Notes: generated by a model not told the origin, from the letters alone. A DNA stretch of 64,000 nt from Mucilaginibacter frigoritolerans (GCF_007830615.1 NZ_VLLI01000003.1:310001-374000); one strand, 5' to 3'; counted from the stretch's first letter, positions 36,217-45,245 are shown. Made by a program: numbers and translations.

Positions 36217-36286
36217 GGGCACTAACTCAATTATTAGTTTTAATAATTGAGTTAATGCCCGGGCACAGGGGCATTAACTCAATTAT
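36217..36286. repeat. Three-arm inverted repeat between DUF4783 gene and gpmI
   Basis: Copy A (36217-36236) and copy C (36269-36286) are direct; copy B (36241-36260) is inverted. A-B is a 20-bp stem with one mismatch; B-C is a perfect 18-bp stem. The core is TTAACTCAATTAT, with a TGCCCGGGCA palindrome at the B-C turn. B can pair with A or with C but not both. There is no T-run. It sits 38 bp before the gpmI start and could be an operator or a switch. Confidence 0.6.
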
Positions 36287-36312
36287 AATATACCATATTA
36301 CAACGTTGCGTT

Positions 36313-36320
36313 TATATTTG
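36313..36320 (+). promoter_or_regulatory. -7 box (TATATTTG) of gpmI, leaderless spacing
   Basis: A perfect TAnnTTTG box ending 4 nt before the GTG start at 36325, so the predicted +1 is the start codon itself. Confidence 0.45.
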
Positions 36321-36324
36321 CATT

Positions 36325-37848
36325 GTGGAAAAACATAAAAAAATTGCATTAATAATTCTTGACGGCTGGGGATACGGCCGTAATGATGAGTCGAACGCTA
36401 TTGTGGCAGCCCAAACGCCATTCTTCGACTCCCTGATTAGTAACTACCCAAATTCAAAGCTGGAAGCATCTGGCACCGCTGTAGGTTTACCTGCCGGACA
36501 GATGGGAAACTCAGAAGTTGGCCACATGAACTTAGGTGCAGGCCGCGTAGTATACCAGGAACTTGGCCGCATACACAAAGCGGTTGAAGATAATGAACTA
36601 CCCGGTAACCCGGTATTAAAGGAAGCTTTTGAATACGCTAAACAAAGCGGTAAAAAGGTACACCTTATTGGCCTGGTATCTGACGGTGGTGTTCACTCAC
36701 ACATTAAACATATTAAAGGCTTATGCGATGCCACTAAAGTTTATGATTTAGATAAAGTATTTATCCATGCTTTTTTAGATGGACGTGATACAGATCCAAA
36801 ATCAGGCTTAGGCTTTATTACCGACCTGGAAGAATATATTGAAGGATCAAACATAAAAGTAGCTTCGGCAATTGGCAGATACTATGCTATGGACCGCGAT
36901 AATCGTTGGGAAAGAGTTAAATTGGCTTATGATCTGATGATTAATGGTGTTGGCGAACCCACCACTAGCGTTACCCAATCTATCAAAGAATCCTATTTAA
37001 AGGATGTTACCGATGAGTTTATAAAACCTATTGTACAGGTTGATGCTGAAGGCACCCCGCTTGCGGTAATTGAAGAAGGCGATGTTGTAATCTGCTTTAA
37101 CTTCAGAACAGACAGAGGGCGCGAAATCACCATCGCTTTAACTCAAAGGGCATTCCCTGAATATAATATGCATCCGCTTAACCTGCACTATATCACCATG
37201 ACACCTTATGATGAAACATTTAAAAATGTGAAAGTGGTGTTTGATAAGGATGATTTAACGCAAACCCTCGGTGAAATTTTACAGAATGCAGGCAAAAATC
37301 AGATTCGTATTGCCGAAACTGAAAAATATCCGCATGTTACCTTTTTCTTTTCGGGTGGCCGCGAGAAAGAATTCACCAATGAAAAACGCTTATTAGTGCC
37401 TTCACCAAAAGTGGCAACTTATGATTTACAGCCCGAAATGAGCGCCGAAGGGATTCGTGATGCCATTATTCCGGAGTTAAAGAGCGGATGGGCCGATTTT
37501 ATTGCACTTAACTTTGCCAATACCGATATGGTTGGCCATACCGGCGTGTTCAGCGCTGTGGTAAAAGCTGCCGAAACTGCCGATGCCTGCACTAAAGCGG
37601 TTGTTGAAACGGGTATTGCAAACGGTTATTCGTTCATCATCATTGCCGACCATGGTAATGCTGATTATATGATTAATGAAGATGGATCGCCAAATACGGC
37701 ACATACTACCAACCTGGTACCTTGTATAATTATTGATAGCGATGTTAAACAGGTAAAAGATGGCAAACTGGGTGATATTGCACCAACCATTTTGCATCTG
37801 CTTGGCGTTGCAATCCCTGAAAAAATGACCGGGAATGTATTGGTATAA
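36325..37848 (+). CDS. gpmI: 2,3-bisphosphoglycerate-independent phosphoglycerate mutase
   Basis: 507 residues with a GTG start. LILDGWGYG (Asp13) and MGNSEVGHMNLGAGR with catalytic Ser63 begin the phosphatase domain. The phosphotransferase domain holds LIGLVSDGGVHSHI, FLDGRDTDP, IGRYYAMDRDNRWER and FNFRTDRGRE; the second metal site uses NTDMVGHTG and ADHGNADYM. It interconverts 3- and 2-phosphoglycerate in glycolysis with two Mn ions. The last 14 nt overlap the following lipoprotein gene, implying translational coupling. Confidence 0.95.
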   Translation: MEKHKKIALIILDGWGYGRNDESNAIVAAQTPFFDSLISNYPNSKLEASGTAVGLPAGQMGNSEVGHMNLGAGRVVYQELGRIHKAVEDNELPGNPVLKEAFEYAKQSGKKVHLIGLVSDGGVHSHIKHIKGLCDATKVYDLDKVFIHAFLDGRDTDPKSGLGFITDLEEYIEGSNIKVASAIGRYYAMDRDNRWERVKLAYDLMINGVGEPTTSVTQSIKESYLKDVTDEFIKPIVQVDAEGTPLAVIEEGDVVICFNFRTDRGREITIALTQRAFPEYNMHPLNLHYITMTPYDETFKNVKVVFDKDDLTQTLGEILQNAGKNQIRIAETEKYPHVTFFFSGGREKEFTNEKRLLVPSPKVATYDLQPEMSAEGIRDAIIPELKSGWADFIALNFANTDMVGHTGVFSAVVKAAETADACTKAVVETGIANGYSFIIIADHGNADYMINEDGSPNTAHTTNLVPCIIIDSDVKQVKDGKLGDIAPTILHLLGVAIPEKMTGNVLV

Positions 37849-38392
37849 AACTACAAAATGGACAGGCTTTGCAATGTTATGCTGCATTATACTTTGCGGC
37901 ACGGCTTGCAAGCCTGACATTAAAGAAACCGGAGCCGCGCTGAAGTATTTTGACATTAAAGGATATTTTAGTGCCGATATTGCGCACCTGAATCATTTAA
38001 AGATCCAGGTGCTTAAAACAGTTTCTCACAACGGAACTACCGAAAGCAAAACAGTAAAAATTGACAACTGGGGGCAGGAATTCAACCTTTTTATAGATGC
38101 CGATATTAACAAACCTGCCTGGCAAAAAAGCTACACCGTTATAACTGACGACTCCCTTTTATTTTATAAAGCGATAGACCCTGAGCTTAAAATGCGCGAA
38201 ATGATTATAAAGCGCGATAATAAGCAAAAGGTAAAGTGGATATTGATTTTTAACCGCACTAAAAACATCCTGTATACCACTACAGAAAAACTATCCTATT
38301 ATCCGGATTCGCTTTATTTAATTGAAAAAGATCAGCATGTAAGGTTAATGGGCAATAATCATTACCGCATTGAGGGGGTAATAAAGCACTAA
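37835..38392 (+). CDS. Small unrecognised lipoprotein coupled to gpmI
   Basis: 185 residues from an ATG that overlaps the gpmI 3' end by 14 nt. A second in-frame ATG at 37874 would give a shorter signal. The lipobox LCGTAC puts the lipidated Cys at 25. The mature part begins KPDIKETGAALKYFDIKGYFSADIAHL and has a beta-rich body (VKWILIFNRTKNILYTTTEKLSYYPDSLYLI) that I recall from conserved Bacteroidota lipoproteins of unknown function. Its stop is directly adjacent to the stop of the convergent TPR gene. Confidence 0.7.
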   Translation: MYWYKTTKWTGFAMLCCIILCGTACKPDIKETGAALKYFDIKGYFSADIAHLNHLKIQVLKTVSHNGTTESKTVKIDNWGQEFNLFIDADINKPAWQKSYTVITDDSLLFYKAIDPELKMREMIIKRDNKQKVKWILIFNRTKNILYTTTEKLSYYPDSLYLIEKDQHVRLMGNNHYRIEGVIKH

Positions 38393-39022
38393 TTAGCGGT
38401 GTGCAAGCACCTCGTCTAATTTCAGTTTGGATTGATCAATGAGGGTAGATATATCGGCCCGATTTGGATTATCAGTCAAAACCCTTTCAAAATCAGAGAT
38501 AGAGGCTTTTAATGAATTAATACCGCGGTTTTTATCGTAATACTTGCCGGTAGTTTGCAATTTAAAGAGGCCGTACTCCCTGTAAGCTATGCCACGCGTT
38601 TGGTAATATTTGTTCTGGGTATCGTTCGGATTAATAGATATGGCTTTTGTAAGGTCATAAATTGCCCCTATTAAATACTTCTCCTTATCTGCCGGCGAAA
38701 GCTGATTATCCTTGCCCAAATAGCTTTTATCCCGTGCCCGGTAATAATAGGCGGTGGCATCTGTTGGGTTTATTGAAATTTCTTTGGTGTAAGCGGCTAT
38801 TGATTTTTTGTAGTTTTCGCTGTGGTAATAAGAATATCCCAGCATCCACAGCGCATTAGCATTGGTTGAGTCAATTAAACAAGCCTTTTCAAGCTGTGCC
38901 ACTGCTGCCTTAAAATCGCCATCCATTAATGCTTCCTGTCCTAATTTTACATATGCGTTTTGGGCATAAGTATTTTCAAGGGAAGTAATAATCAGGAAGG
39001 ATATGATAACCGATAACTTCAT
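38393..39022 (-). CDS. Exported TPR protein
   Basis: About 209 residues from the ATG at 39022, with signal peptide (MKLSVIISFLIITSLENTYAQ). TPR motifs: AYVKLGQEALMDGDFKAAVAQLEKACLID, ANALWMLGYSYYHSENYKKSIAAYTKEISI, ATAYYYRARDKSYLG...AIYDLTKAISI and a last degenerate one ending DFERVLTDNPN. TPRs bind protein partners; no enzymatic domain is present, so it is probably a periplasmic scaffold. Monocistronic; its stop abuts the lipoprotein stop of the opposite strand. Confidence 0.8.
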   Translation of the reverse strand: MKLSVIISFLIITSLENTYAQNAYVKLGQEALMDGDFKAAVAQLEKACLIDSTNANALWMLGYSYYHSENYKKSIAAYTKEISINPTDATAYYYRARDKSYLGKDNQLSPADKEKYLIGAIYDLTKAISINPNDTQNKYYQTRGIAYREYGLFKLQTTGKYYDKNRGINSLKASISDFERVLTDNPNRADISTLIDQSKLKLDEVLAHR

Positions 39023-39392
39023 CAAATGCTTTGCGGTGTAACAAATTAGTATACAATTAACTGATATAAATTAAAAATATTATGCCGGTCAATAGTTTTA
39101 CTTTAAATTATTTTTTAATTCATCAAATAACGGGATGCTATTATATGACTTTTTTTCATCTTTACCCAATAATTTATGACTAATTTGTAAAAACATCATA
39201 CATTTGCAATTTACATATAATCAGCGTGTTACAACACAAATACAAATCCTGCTAACTATTATCATATATTGGCACAGGTCTTGAACCAATACTATTTATC
39301 AGGAATACCCGCTAAATAACCTACAGCCATAAGAGCTTGTTTATTTACAGGCTGACAATATGACGTTTTTAATCATACATAAAAGGTAGTTG
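39023..39392. other. Non-coding divergent gap upstream of lon
   Basis: AT-rich spacer between the TPR gene (minus) and lon (plus). The only promoter-like element I see is TACATTTG at 39199-39206 on the plus strand, which would give lon a leader of about 180 nt. No CIRCE-type heat-shock repeat, no open reading frame. Confidence 0.5.
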
Positions 39393-41876
39393 ATGAGTTT
39401 TGATCCATTTGATTTTAAAAGTGCTTTACCCGTAATAAACGAAGAATCTGAATTTTTTCCGTTAATGTCGTCAGAAGACGAAGAGGAAATGAATAACGAA
39501 GCTTTGCCCGAAATTTTGTCTATACTTCCACTGCGCAATACTGTTTTATTTCCGGGGGTAGTAATCCCCATTACGGTTGGCCGTGATAAATCAATAAAGC
39601 TGATACGTGATGCCAATAAGGGCAGCCGTATGATTGGGGTAGTTTCGCAACAGGACGTGGGGATTGAAGACCCTAATTTTAGCCAATTGAATTCAGTTGG
39701 CACTATTGCTCTTATTATTAAGATGCTGCAAATGCCCGATGGTAACACCACCGTGATATTACAGGGCAAAAAGCGTTTTATTTTAAAAGATGAGGTACAG
39801 AGCGTACCTTATATTAAGGCCACAATTGAGCCTTTTAAAGAAATTAAACATAAAGACGATAAAGAATTTAAAGCCATGGTATCATCCATTAAGGATATGG
39901 CCATGAGCATTATTCAGTTATCACCTAATATTCCGAGCGAGGCCGGCATTGCCATCCGCAACATTGAAAGCACTTCATTTTTGATCAATTTTATATCATC
40001 AAACATGAATGCCGATATGGCAGCAAAACAGCGATTGCTGGAAGAAGCCAGTTTACGCACCAGGGCAAACCTTGTTTTGGAGCACCTTACACTTGATTTG
40101 CAAATGCTGGAACTAAAAAACCAGATTCAGAGTAAAGTAAGGGTCGATCTGGATAAACAACAACGCGATTATTTTTTAAATCAGCAGCTAAAAACTATAC
40201 AGGAAGAATTGGGCGGTAACTCGCCTGATCTGGAGATCGATAGTTTAAAATTGCGTGCTTTAAAAAAGAAATGGGGCAAAGAAGTTAAGGACCATTTTGA
40301 TAAAGAAATGGAAAAATTGGCACGCACCAATCCGGCAGCGGCTGATTATTCTGTACAGATCAACTACCTGGAACTATTGGTTGACCTGCCATGGAATGAA
40401 TTCACCAAAGATAATTTCGACCTTAAACGCGCCCAAAAGGTTTTAGATAAAGATCATTTCGGACTAGATAAGGTTAAACAACGCATTATTGAATACCTGG
40501 CTGTGCTTAAATTAAAGCACAACATGAAAGCGCCTATACTTTGCTTGGTTGGCCCTCCGGGTGTGGGTAAAACATCATTAGGTAAATCAATAGCAAAGGC
40601 CCTGGGCCGTAAGTATGTACGTATGGCTTTGGGCGGCATCCGCGATGAAGCTGAAATACGTGGCCACCGTAAAACCTATATTGGCGCTATGCCCGGTCGT
40701 ATTATACAATCGGTAAAAAAAGCCGGTGCAGCTAACCCTGTATTTATACTGGATGAGATTGATAAAGTAGGTAATGATTTCAGAGGCGATCCATCATCAG
40801 CTTTGCTGGAAGTGCTCGATCCTGAACAGAACGGTACTTTTTACGATCATTATGTGGAGATGGACTTTGATCTGTCGAACGTGATGTTCATTGCTACAGC
40901 AAACTCACTAAGCTCTATTCAACCAGCCCTGCTTGACCGTATGGAGATTATTGAGGTAAACGGATATACCATTGAAGAAAAAGTTGAAATTGCCAAACAA
41001 CATTTAGTGCCCAAACAACGCGAGGCACATGGCTTAAAAACCAAGGATGTTGCGGTAAAGCCTGAAATATTGGAAAAGCTTATTGTTGATTATACCCGCG
41101 AATCGGGCGTTAGGGCATTGGAGAAAAAGATAGGTTCACTGATAAGAGGTGTGGCTAAAAGCATAGCTATGGAAGAACCATATAATGCAACCGTAAGCAA
41201 AGCCGATGTCGAAAAAATATTAGGTGCGCCTATATTTGATAAAGATTTATACGAAGGTAATGATGTTGCAGGTGTAGTAACCGGCCTTGCATGGACATCA
41301 GTAGGCGGCGATATATTGTTTATTGAAGCCAGTTTAAGCCCAGGCAAGGGCCGTTTAACACTAACCGGCAGCCTTGGCGATGTAATGAAAGAATCAGTAA
41401 CCATTGCTTTGGCCTATCTGCGTGCCCACTCATCCTATTTTGATATTGATGTTAAACTGTTTGACCAATGGGATATACATGTACACGTTCCGGCAGGTGC
41501 CACGCCTAAAGACGGACCATCGGCAGGTATAACTATGCTAACGGCGCTCACATCAGCTTTTACCCAGCGTAAAATTAAGCCTCATTTAGCTATGACAGGC
41601 GAGATTACCTTACGCGGCCGCGTTTTGCCTGTTGGCGGTATAAAAGAAAAAATACTGGCAGCCAAACGTGCCAATATCAAAGAAATAATTTTATGCGCAT
41701 CAAATAAAAAAGACATCCTTGAAATTAAAGAAGATTACATAAAAGATCTTCAATTTCATTATGTTACCGATATGCGTGAGGTAATTAATCTTGCCCTGTT
41801 AAACGAAAAGGTAGTTAACCCTATTGACCTAACAGTAAAAGAAGACGTTGCCCCGGCAATAAGCCACCAATACTAG
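39393..41876 (+). CDS. lon: ATP-dependent Lon protease
   Basis: 827 residues from the ATG at 39393 (a TTG sits one codon upstream). N-terminal substrate-binding LON domain (about 45-240, [19 protein letters not shown]), an AAA+ module with Walker A GPPGVGKT (387-394) and Walker [10 protein letters not shown], then the protease domain with the Ser710-Lys753 dyad (DGPSAGI, GGIKEK). It degrades unfolded and regulatory proteins in the cytosol. Compared with E. coli Lon, it has an acidic N-terminal extension of about 40 residues ([16 protein letters not shown]), common in Bacteroidota. Confidence 0.96.
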   Translation: MSFDPFDFKSALPVINEESEFFPLMSSEDEEEMNNEALPEILSILPLRNTVLFPGVVIPITVGRDKSIKLIRDANKGSRMIGVVSQQDVGIEDPNFSQLNSVGTIALIIKMLQMPDGNTTVILQGKKRFILKDEVQSVPYIKATIEPFKEIKHKDDKEFKAMVSSIKDMAMSIIQLSPNIPSEAGIAIRNIESTSFLINFISSNMNADMAAKQRLLEEASLRTRANLVLEHLTLDLQMLELKNQIQSKVRVDLDKQQRDYFLNQQLKTIQEELGGNSPDLEIDSLKLRALKKKWGKEVKDHFDKEMEKLARTNPAAADYSVQINYLELLVDLPWNEFTKDNFDLKRAQKVLDKDHFGLDKVKQRIIEYLAVLKLKHNMKAPILCLVGPPGVGKTSLGKSIAKALGRKYVRMALGGIRDEAEIRGHRKTYIGAMPGRIIQSVKKAGAANPVFILDEIDKVGNDFRGDPSSALLEVLDPEQNGTFYDHYVEMDFDLSNVMFIATANSLSSIQPALLDRMEIIEVNGYTIEEKVEIAKQHLVPKQREAHGLKTKDVAVKPEILEKLIVDYTRESGVRALEKKIGSLIRGVAKSIAMEEPYNATVSKADVEKILGAPIFDKDLYEGNDVAGVVTGLAWTSVGGDILFIEASLSPGKGRLTLTGSLGDVMKESVTIALAYLRAHSSYFDIDVKLFDQWDIHVHVPAGATPKDGPSAGITMLTALTSAFTQRKIKPHLAMTGEITLRGRVLPVGGIKEKILAAKRANIKEIILCASNKKDILEIKEDYIKDLQFHYVTDMREVINLALLNEKVVNPIDLTVKEDVAPAISHQY

Positions 41877-41889
41877 TTTTAAAGTATTA

Positions 41890-41922
41890 GTTGTCGATTT
41901 GCGCTTTAAGCAAATCGATAAC
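41890..41922 (+). terminator. Stem-loop after lon
   Basis: Thirteen-bp arms (41890-41902 and 41910-41922) with one G-U pair valid on the plus strand. No T-run follows, so it may protect the lon 3' end rather than terminate. Confidence 0.45.
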
Positions 41923-42104
41923 TAACTAACTATAAATAAAAACCTTGTAATTACCAAGTAATTATTAAAACCTTATCATAAGTTACTCTTTTTTCATGTA
42001 AATTGAAACCTTTTTATTAACCCTAGCGTAATACGATCCGTTATCATAGTTTACCAATCCAATTATGGTATTAGTTAAGCAATCCCACATATTTTGATTT
42101 GATT

Positions 42105-42656
42105 ATGAAGAAAGCTATTGCTCTAAAAGCCATCCCGCTACTTTTATTTATTTCTTTTCACTTATGTGCAAGTGCCCAAAGCCTGGAAGAAGATACAGTA
42201 AAGCGCGACACAACAACTAAAGTAAAAGGCAGCAGTCCAAAATCAGTATATTTGGAAGTGGGCGGAGCCGGGCTGGCACTCACTTTAAACTTCGACAAAC
42301 GTTTTGGCAGTGGTTCTGATAAATGGGGATACAGGGTTGGGGCAGGTTATTATAACACGGGGTCAAACTCTGTATTTTCGGTTCCTTTGCAAATCAACTA
42401 TCTGTTCAGCATAAATCACAGTACATCCAGTTATATTGAAGGCGCTTTCGGTACCACCTTCTTAAACTCAAAAGGAAGCCCTAATGGTACCTTTTTTGAA
42501 TTTGATAACATAACCGGCTTTTGCGGAAACGCGTCCATAGGCTACCGGTATCAGCAGGAAAATGGCGGCATAAACTTCCGAATTATATTTGACCCCATTT
42601 TTTATGATGAAGGAGTACTGTATGAAGGCGGTTTAAGTATTGGCTATACCTTTTAA
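42105..42656 (+). CDS. Small exported outer-membrane beta-barrel-like protein
   Basis: About 183 residues from the ATG at 42105. Signal peptide MKKAIALKAIPLLLFISFHLCASAQ, then a Thr/Lys-rich stretch and a barrel-like series of amphipathic strands (SVYLEVGGAGLALTLNFDKRF, WGYRVGAGYYN, VPLQINYLFSI, SSYIEGAFGTTFL, GNASIGYRYQ), ending GGLSIGYTF with the C-terminal Phe of outer-membrane barrels. I cannot name the family. Single gene between lon and an LpxR-like gene. Confidence 0.72.
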   Translation: MKKAIALKAIPLLLFISFHLCASAQSLEEDTVKRDTTTKVKGSSPKSVYLEVGGAGLALTLNFDKRFGSGSDKWGYRVGAGYYNTGSNSVFSVPLQINYLFSINHSTSSYIEGAFGTTFLNSKGSPNGTFFEFDNITGFCGNASIGYRYQQENGGINFRIIFDPIFYDEGVLYEGGLSIGYTF

Positions 42657-42664
42657 ATACATTA

Positions 42665-42690
42665 AAGTCTGACTTTGGATAAAGTCAAAC
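42665..42690. terminator. Weak stem-loop after the barrel gene
   Basis: AGTCTGACTTT and AAAGTCAAACT flank GGAT with one mismatch, 9 bp after the stop. There is no good T-run on either side, so terminator function is doubtful. Confidence 0.3.
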
Positions 42691-42875
42691 TTCACTTATA
42701 AAACATTAACCAACCTATCCTTATCTTATCACCTTAACTTCTCCCTTCACTGGCTGATAATTTACCCTTAATCCAAACACAGACGCTGTACGAGTAAAAA
42801 AGCTCAAAATTTGCTTTGAATTCGACATTTTGTTTCAGCTAATTATTACTTTAGTAACTTATATTAAAGGCCCTG

Positions 42876-43838
42876 ATGAAATTCAAACTTTTTTTACTGT
42901 TGCTTTGTCTTATTGGCACTGCCAACTTGTTTGCCCAGTCGCATAGTACTGAAATCGGCGTTCAAACGGACAATGATTCATACCTTGCACAAGGATCTGA
43001 CCGGTATTATACCGATGGAATTTTTATTTATTACAGGCATGCTTTAAAAGTTAAAGGTAAGGATACTGCTACTTTAGCCAATAAAGTATTAGGGTTTGAA
43101 ACAGGGCAGAAAATATTCAATCCACAATCAGGCTATGTACCCGGCCCACAATATATCGATAGGCCATTTGCAGGTTATACCTACATAGGTTCTACCTTAA
43201 ATTTTTTATATAAAAACGAAAGCAATATTAAAGTCAGTGCGCAATTAGGCGTAGTAGGCCCGGCATCAGGTGCAGAACAGGTACAAACATGGGTACACAA
43301 AACATTCGGTTTTTACACACCCGGCGGATGGCAGTACCAGATTCAGAATAACTTTGAATTAAACCTTTCAGCTGCTTATAACAAATTGCTTGCGCGTGCA
43401 TCATGGGTGGATGTATCCTTTACAAGTTATTTAAATTTAGGCAACGGTTTCTCAGGCGCGGGCCTTGGCCCATTGATTAGGTTGGGAAATTTTAACCAGT
43501 TATTTAACTCAGTTAGTACACAAAGCACAGCCACAAAAAATAACAGCATCAAAAAATTGCACAAAAACGAATTATACCTGTATTATCAACCCCTTATAAA
43601 CTATGTGGCCTATGATGCTACCATACAAGGCGGTTTATTTGATAATCATAGCGACCCAAATAGCCAGGAAATTACTAAAGATAAAGAGCCATTTATTTTC
43701 AGCAACCAGATAGGTTTAGCTTTTACCGCAAACCGCTTTACATTTGATATTGCAGCCATTTTCCATACATTGGATGATAAAGAAATGGTACAATCGCACC
43801 AATGGGGAAGCGTAACGGGGATGTACAGGTTTAAATAG
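42876..43838 (+). CDS. LpxR-family lipid A deacylase-like outer-membrane protein
   Basis: 320 residues with signal peptide (MKFKLFLLLLCLIGTANLFAQ). The mature N-terminus EIGVQTDNDSYLAQGSDRYYTDGIFI matches the LpxR/DUF2219 signature, with Asn33-Asp34 corresponding to the catalytic Asn-Asp pair and the following YTDG. His141 (TWVHKTFG) lies where the active-site His is expected. The protein ends in a Phe-rich strand (GSVTGMYRFK). LpxR removes the 3'-acyloxyacyl chain of lipid A in the outer membrane; activity in this group is inferred only from similarity. Confidence 0.8.
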   Translation: MKFKLFLLLLCLIGTANLFAQSHSTEIGVQTDNDSYLAQGSDRYYTDGIFIYYRHALKVKGKDTATLANKVLGFETGQKIFNPQSGYVPGPQYIDRPFAGYTYIGSTLNFLYKNESNIKVSAQLGVVGPASGAEQVQTWVHKTFGFYTPGGWQYQIQNNFELNLSAAYNKLLARASWVDVSFTSYLNLGNGFSGAGLGPLIRLGNFNQLFNSVSTQSTATKNNSIKKLHKNELYLYYQPLINYVAYDATIQGGLFDNHSDPNSQEITKDKEPFIFSNQIGLAFTANRFTFDIAAIFHTLDDKEMVQSHQWGSVTGMYRFK

Positions 43839-43846
43839 CGGTAGAT

Positions 43847-43939
43847 GCCCCACCTAATCCTCCCAGGTAGGGAGGACTTAAAAAATAAACTCGGGCGAAG
43901 CAAAAAGTCTCCCCTTCCGGGGGAGATTTAGAGGGGGCT
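43847..43939. repeat. REP-like palindromic element
   Basis: A 93-bp imperfect palindrome with ends GCCCC...CTAATC and GATTTAG...GGGGGC. It contains two GC-rich hairpins, CCTCCC/GGGAGG (43859-43875) and TCTCCCC/GGGGAGA (43908-43926). The pattern matches an intergenic palindrome I recall as very frequent in Bacteroidota genomes. It fills the space between convergent genes and may act as a bidirectional terminator. Confidence 0.75.
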
Positions 43940-43940
43940 A

Positions 43941-44357
43941 CTAATCATTATCTCCCGGCCTTATTTTCCGGTTTTCTTTTTTGGCTGATGTAATGCGTTT
44001 ATTTTCCAACCGGGCGGCCTTGGCAGCTTTGCTTACTTTGGTAGCCTTGCGTGCCTTGGGTTTATGCAATGCCCGGGTTAGCAAAAGAACCAATCTTTCA
44101 ACAGCTTTTTCTTTGTTAAGGTATTGACTGCGCTCTTCATCACAAATTACCTGTACTAAACCGTCCTTATTAAAACGGGATTGCAATTTCTCATTCAGTA
44201 AAGCCTTTTCCTCATCTGTAAACAACAGCGAATTATTTACCGAAAACAATAGCTCCACTTTACTGGATACCTTATTTACATTTTGTCCGCCCTTACCGCC
44301 ACTGCGCGATGTTTTATAAGTTATTTCTTTCTGAAGGTCGACCTTATTAAAATTCAT
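43941..44357 (-). CDS. arfB: Alternative ribosome-rescue hydrolase ArfB
   Basis: About 138 residues from the ATG at 44357. The release-factor-like catalytic motif GGQ lies at 23-25 in SGGKGGQNVNKVSSKVEL, followed by LNEKLQSRFNKDGLVQVICDEERSQ. The C-terminal tail is basic (KPKARKATKVSKAAKAARLENKRI), as in ArfB, where it probes the empty mRNA channel. It frees stalled ribosomes by hydrolysing peptidyl-tRNA. It is shorter than RF1/RF2 and lacks the stop-codon-reading domain. A TATTTTTG box lies 3 nt before the ATG, suggesting a leaderless mRNA. Confidence 0.92.
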   Translation of the reverse strand: MNFNKVDLQKEITYKTSRSGGKGGQNVNKVSSKVELLFSVNNSLLFTDEEKALLNEKLQSRFNKDGLVQVICDEERSQYLNKEKAVERLVLLLTRALHKPKARKATKVSKAAKAARLENKRITSAKKENRKIRPGDND

Positions 44358-44360
44358 GGC

Positions 44361-44368
44361 CAAAAATA
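44361..44368 (-). promoter_or_regulatory. -7 box (TATTTTTG) of arfB, leaderless spacing
   Basis: A perfect TAnnTTTG box on the minus strand, separated from the ATG by GCC only. The predicted +1 is the A of ATG. Confidence 0.45.
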
Positions 44369-44373
44369 GTTAT

Positions 44374-44466
44374 TTGTTGATTGAGTTGATTAAGTGAGTG
44401 GTTATAAAATATTACCCTGTAAATTCAGCCATTCACTTAATCAACCCTTCACCTAATCAACTAATT
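44374..44466. repeat. Inverted period-8 spacer element between arfB and cmk
   Basis: Left arm of 8-bp units GTTGATTG, AGTTGATT, AAGTGAGT (44374-44406); right arm of the complementary kind in inverse order (44430-44466). It occupies nearly all of the divergent spacer. Confidence 0.65.
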
Positions 44467-44485
44467 TTTCTTAATTTAGTTGCCC

Positions 44486-45157
44486 ATGAGTGATCAGATT
44501 ATTGTAGCCATTGACGGCTATTCTTCGTGTGGTAAAAGCACACTGGCTAAGGCTTTAGCTAAAAAGCTCCATTTTATTTATGTTGATAGCGGTGCAATGT
44601 ACAGGGCTGTGGCGCTGTATTTTTTGAGGAACAATATCGACCTTAATAATCACGATCAGATTATGGAGGCACTCAAAAAAATCCACCTTAATTTTCATTC
44701 ACGCGATTATGAAACGCATATCACTTTAAACGATGAAGAAGTATCTGCCGAAATAAGGCTGATGCCTGTTTCTGAAACTGTAAGCGCAGTATCGGCCATT
44801 AAAGAAGTACGTACCGAAATGGTGAAACAGCAACAACGCATGGGTCGCTCAAAAAACATCGTAATGGATGGGCGTGATATTGGCACTGCAGTTTTCCCGG
44901 ATGCTGCAGTTAAAATTTTCATGACCGCTGACCCCAAAGTAAGGGCAGAACGCCGTTATAAAGAACTGTTGCCTAAGAACCCTGATATAACCCTCGAAGA
45001 AATATTTGAAAACATAGCACATCGCGATTATCAGGATACTACCCGCAAGGAAAGCCCGCTGGTAAGGGCACATGATGCCATTATATTGGATAACACTGAT
45101 CTTAATCCCGATGAGCAATTGCTATTTGCATTGAGCAAGGTAGAACCGTTTCTTTAA
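44486..45157 (+). CDS. cmk: Cytidylate kinase
   Basis: About 223 residues from the ATG at 44486 (a TTG 2 codons upstream is less likely). P-loop GYSSCGKSTLAK near the N-terminus, YVDSGAMYRAVALYFL, and VMDGRDIGTAVFPDA are the CMP-binding and catalytic signatures; RERRYKELL-type lid residues appear as RAERRYKELLPKNPD. It phosphorylates CMP and dCMP to diphosphates in the cytosol. It faces the dCMP deaminase gene, another pyrimidine nucleotide enzyme, across a repeat-filled spacer. Confidence 0.94.
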   Translation: MSDQIIVAIDGYSSCGKSTLAKALAKKLHFIYVDSGAMYRAVALYFLRNNIDLNNHDQIMEALKKIHLNFHSRDYETHITLNDEEVSAEIRLMPVSETVSAVSAIKEVRTEMVKQQQRMGRSKNIVMDGRDIGTAVFPDAAVKIFMTADPKVRAERRYKELLPKNPDITLEEIFENIAHRDYQDTTRKESPLVRAHDAIILDNTDLNPDEQLLFALSKVEPFL

Positions 45158-45245
45158 TTTACAGTTTTAGAATTAAGATTTTAAGAAGACTTTATTGATT
45201 TCAACTAAACTCCTATCTCAAACCTCTAATCACTACTCCTCAAAC
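45158..45245. repeat. Period-7 spacer element between cmk and dCMP deaminase
   Basis: Right part: units AACTAAA, CTCCTAT, CTCAAAC, CTCTAAT, CACTACT, CCTCAAA (45203-45245); left part: looser AGATTTT-like units of inverse sense. It contains the last codons of the deaminase gene (FEE, stop TAG). Confidence 0.5.

Noticed and set aside
36138..36338. Small plus-strand frame of 66 codons before gpmI
   Set aside because: It runs through the triple inverted repeat and into the gpmI start; its sequence is an artefact of the repeats.
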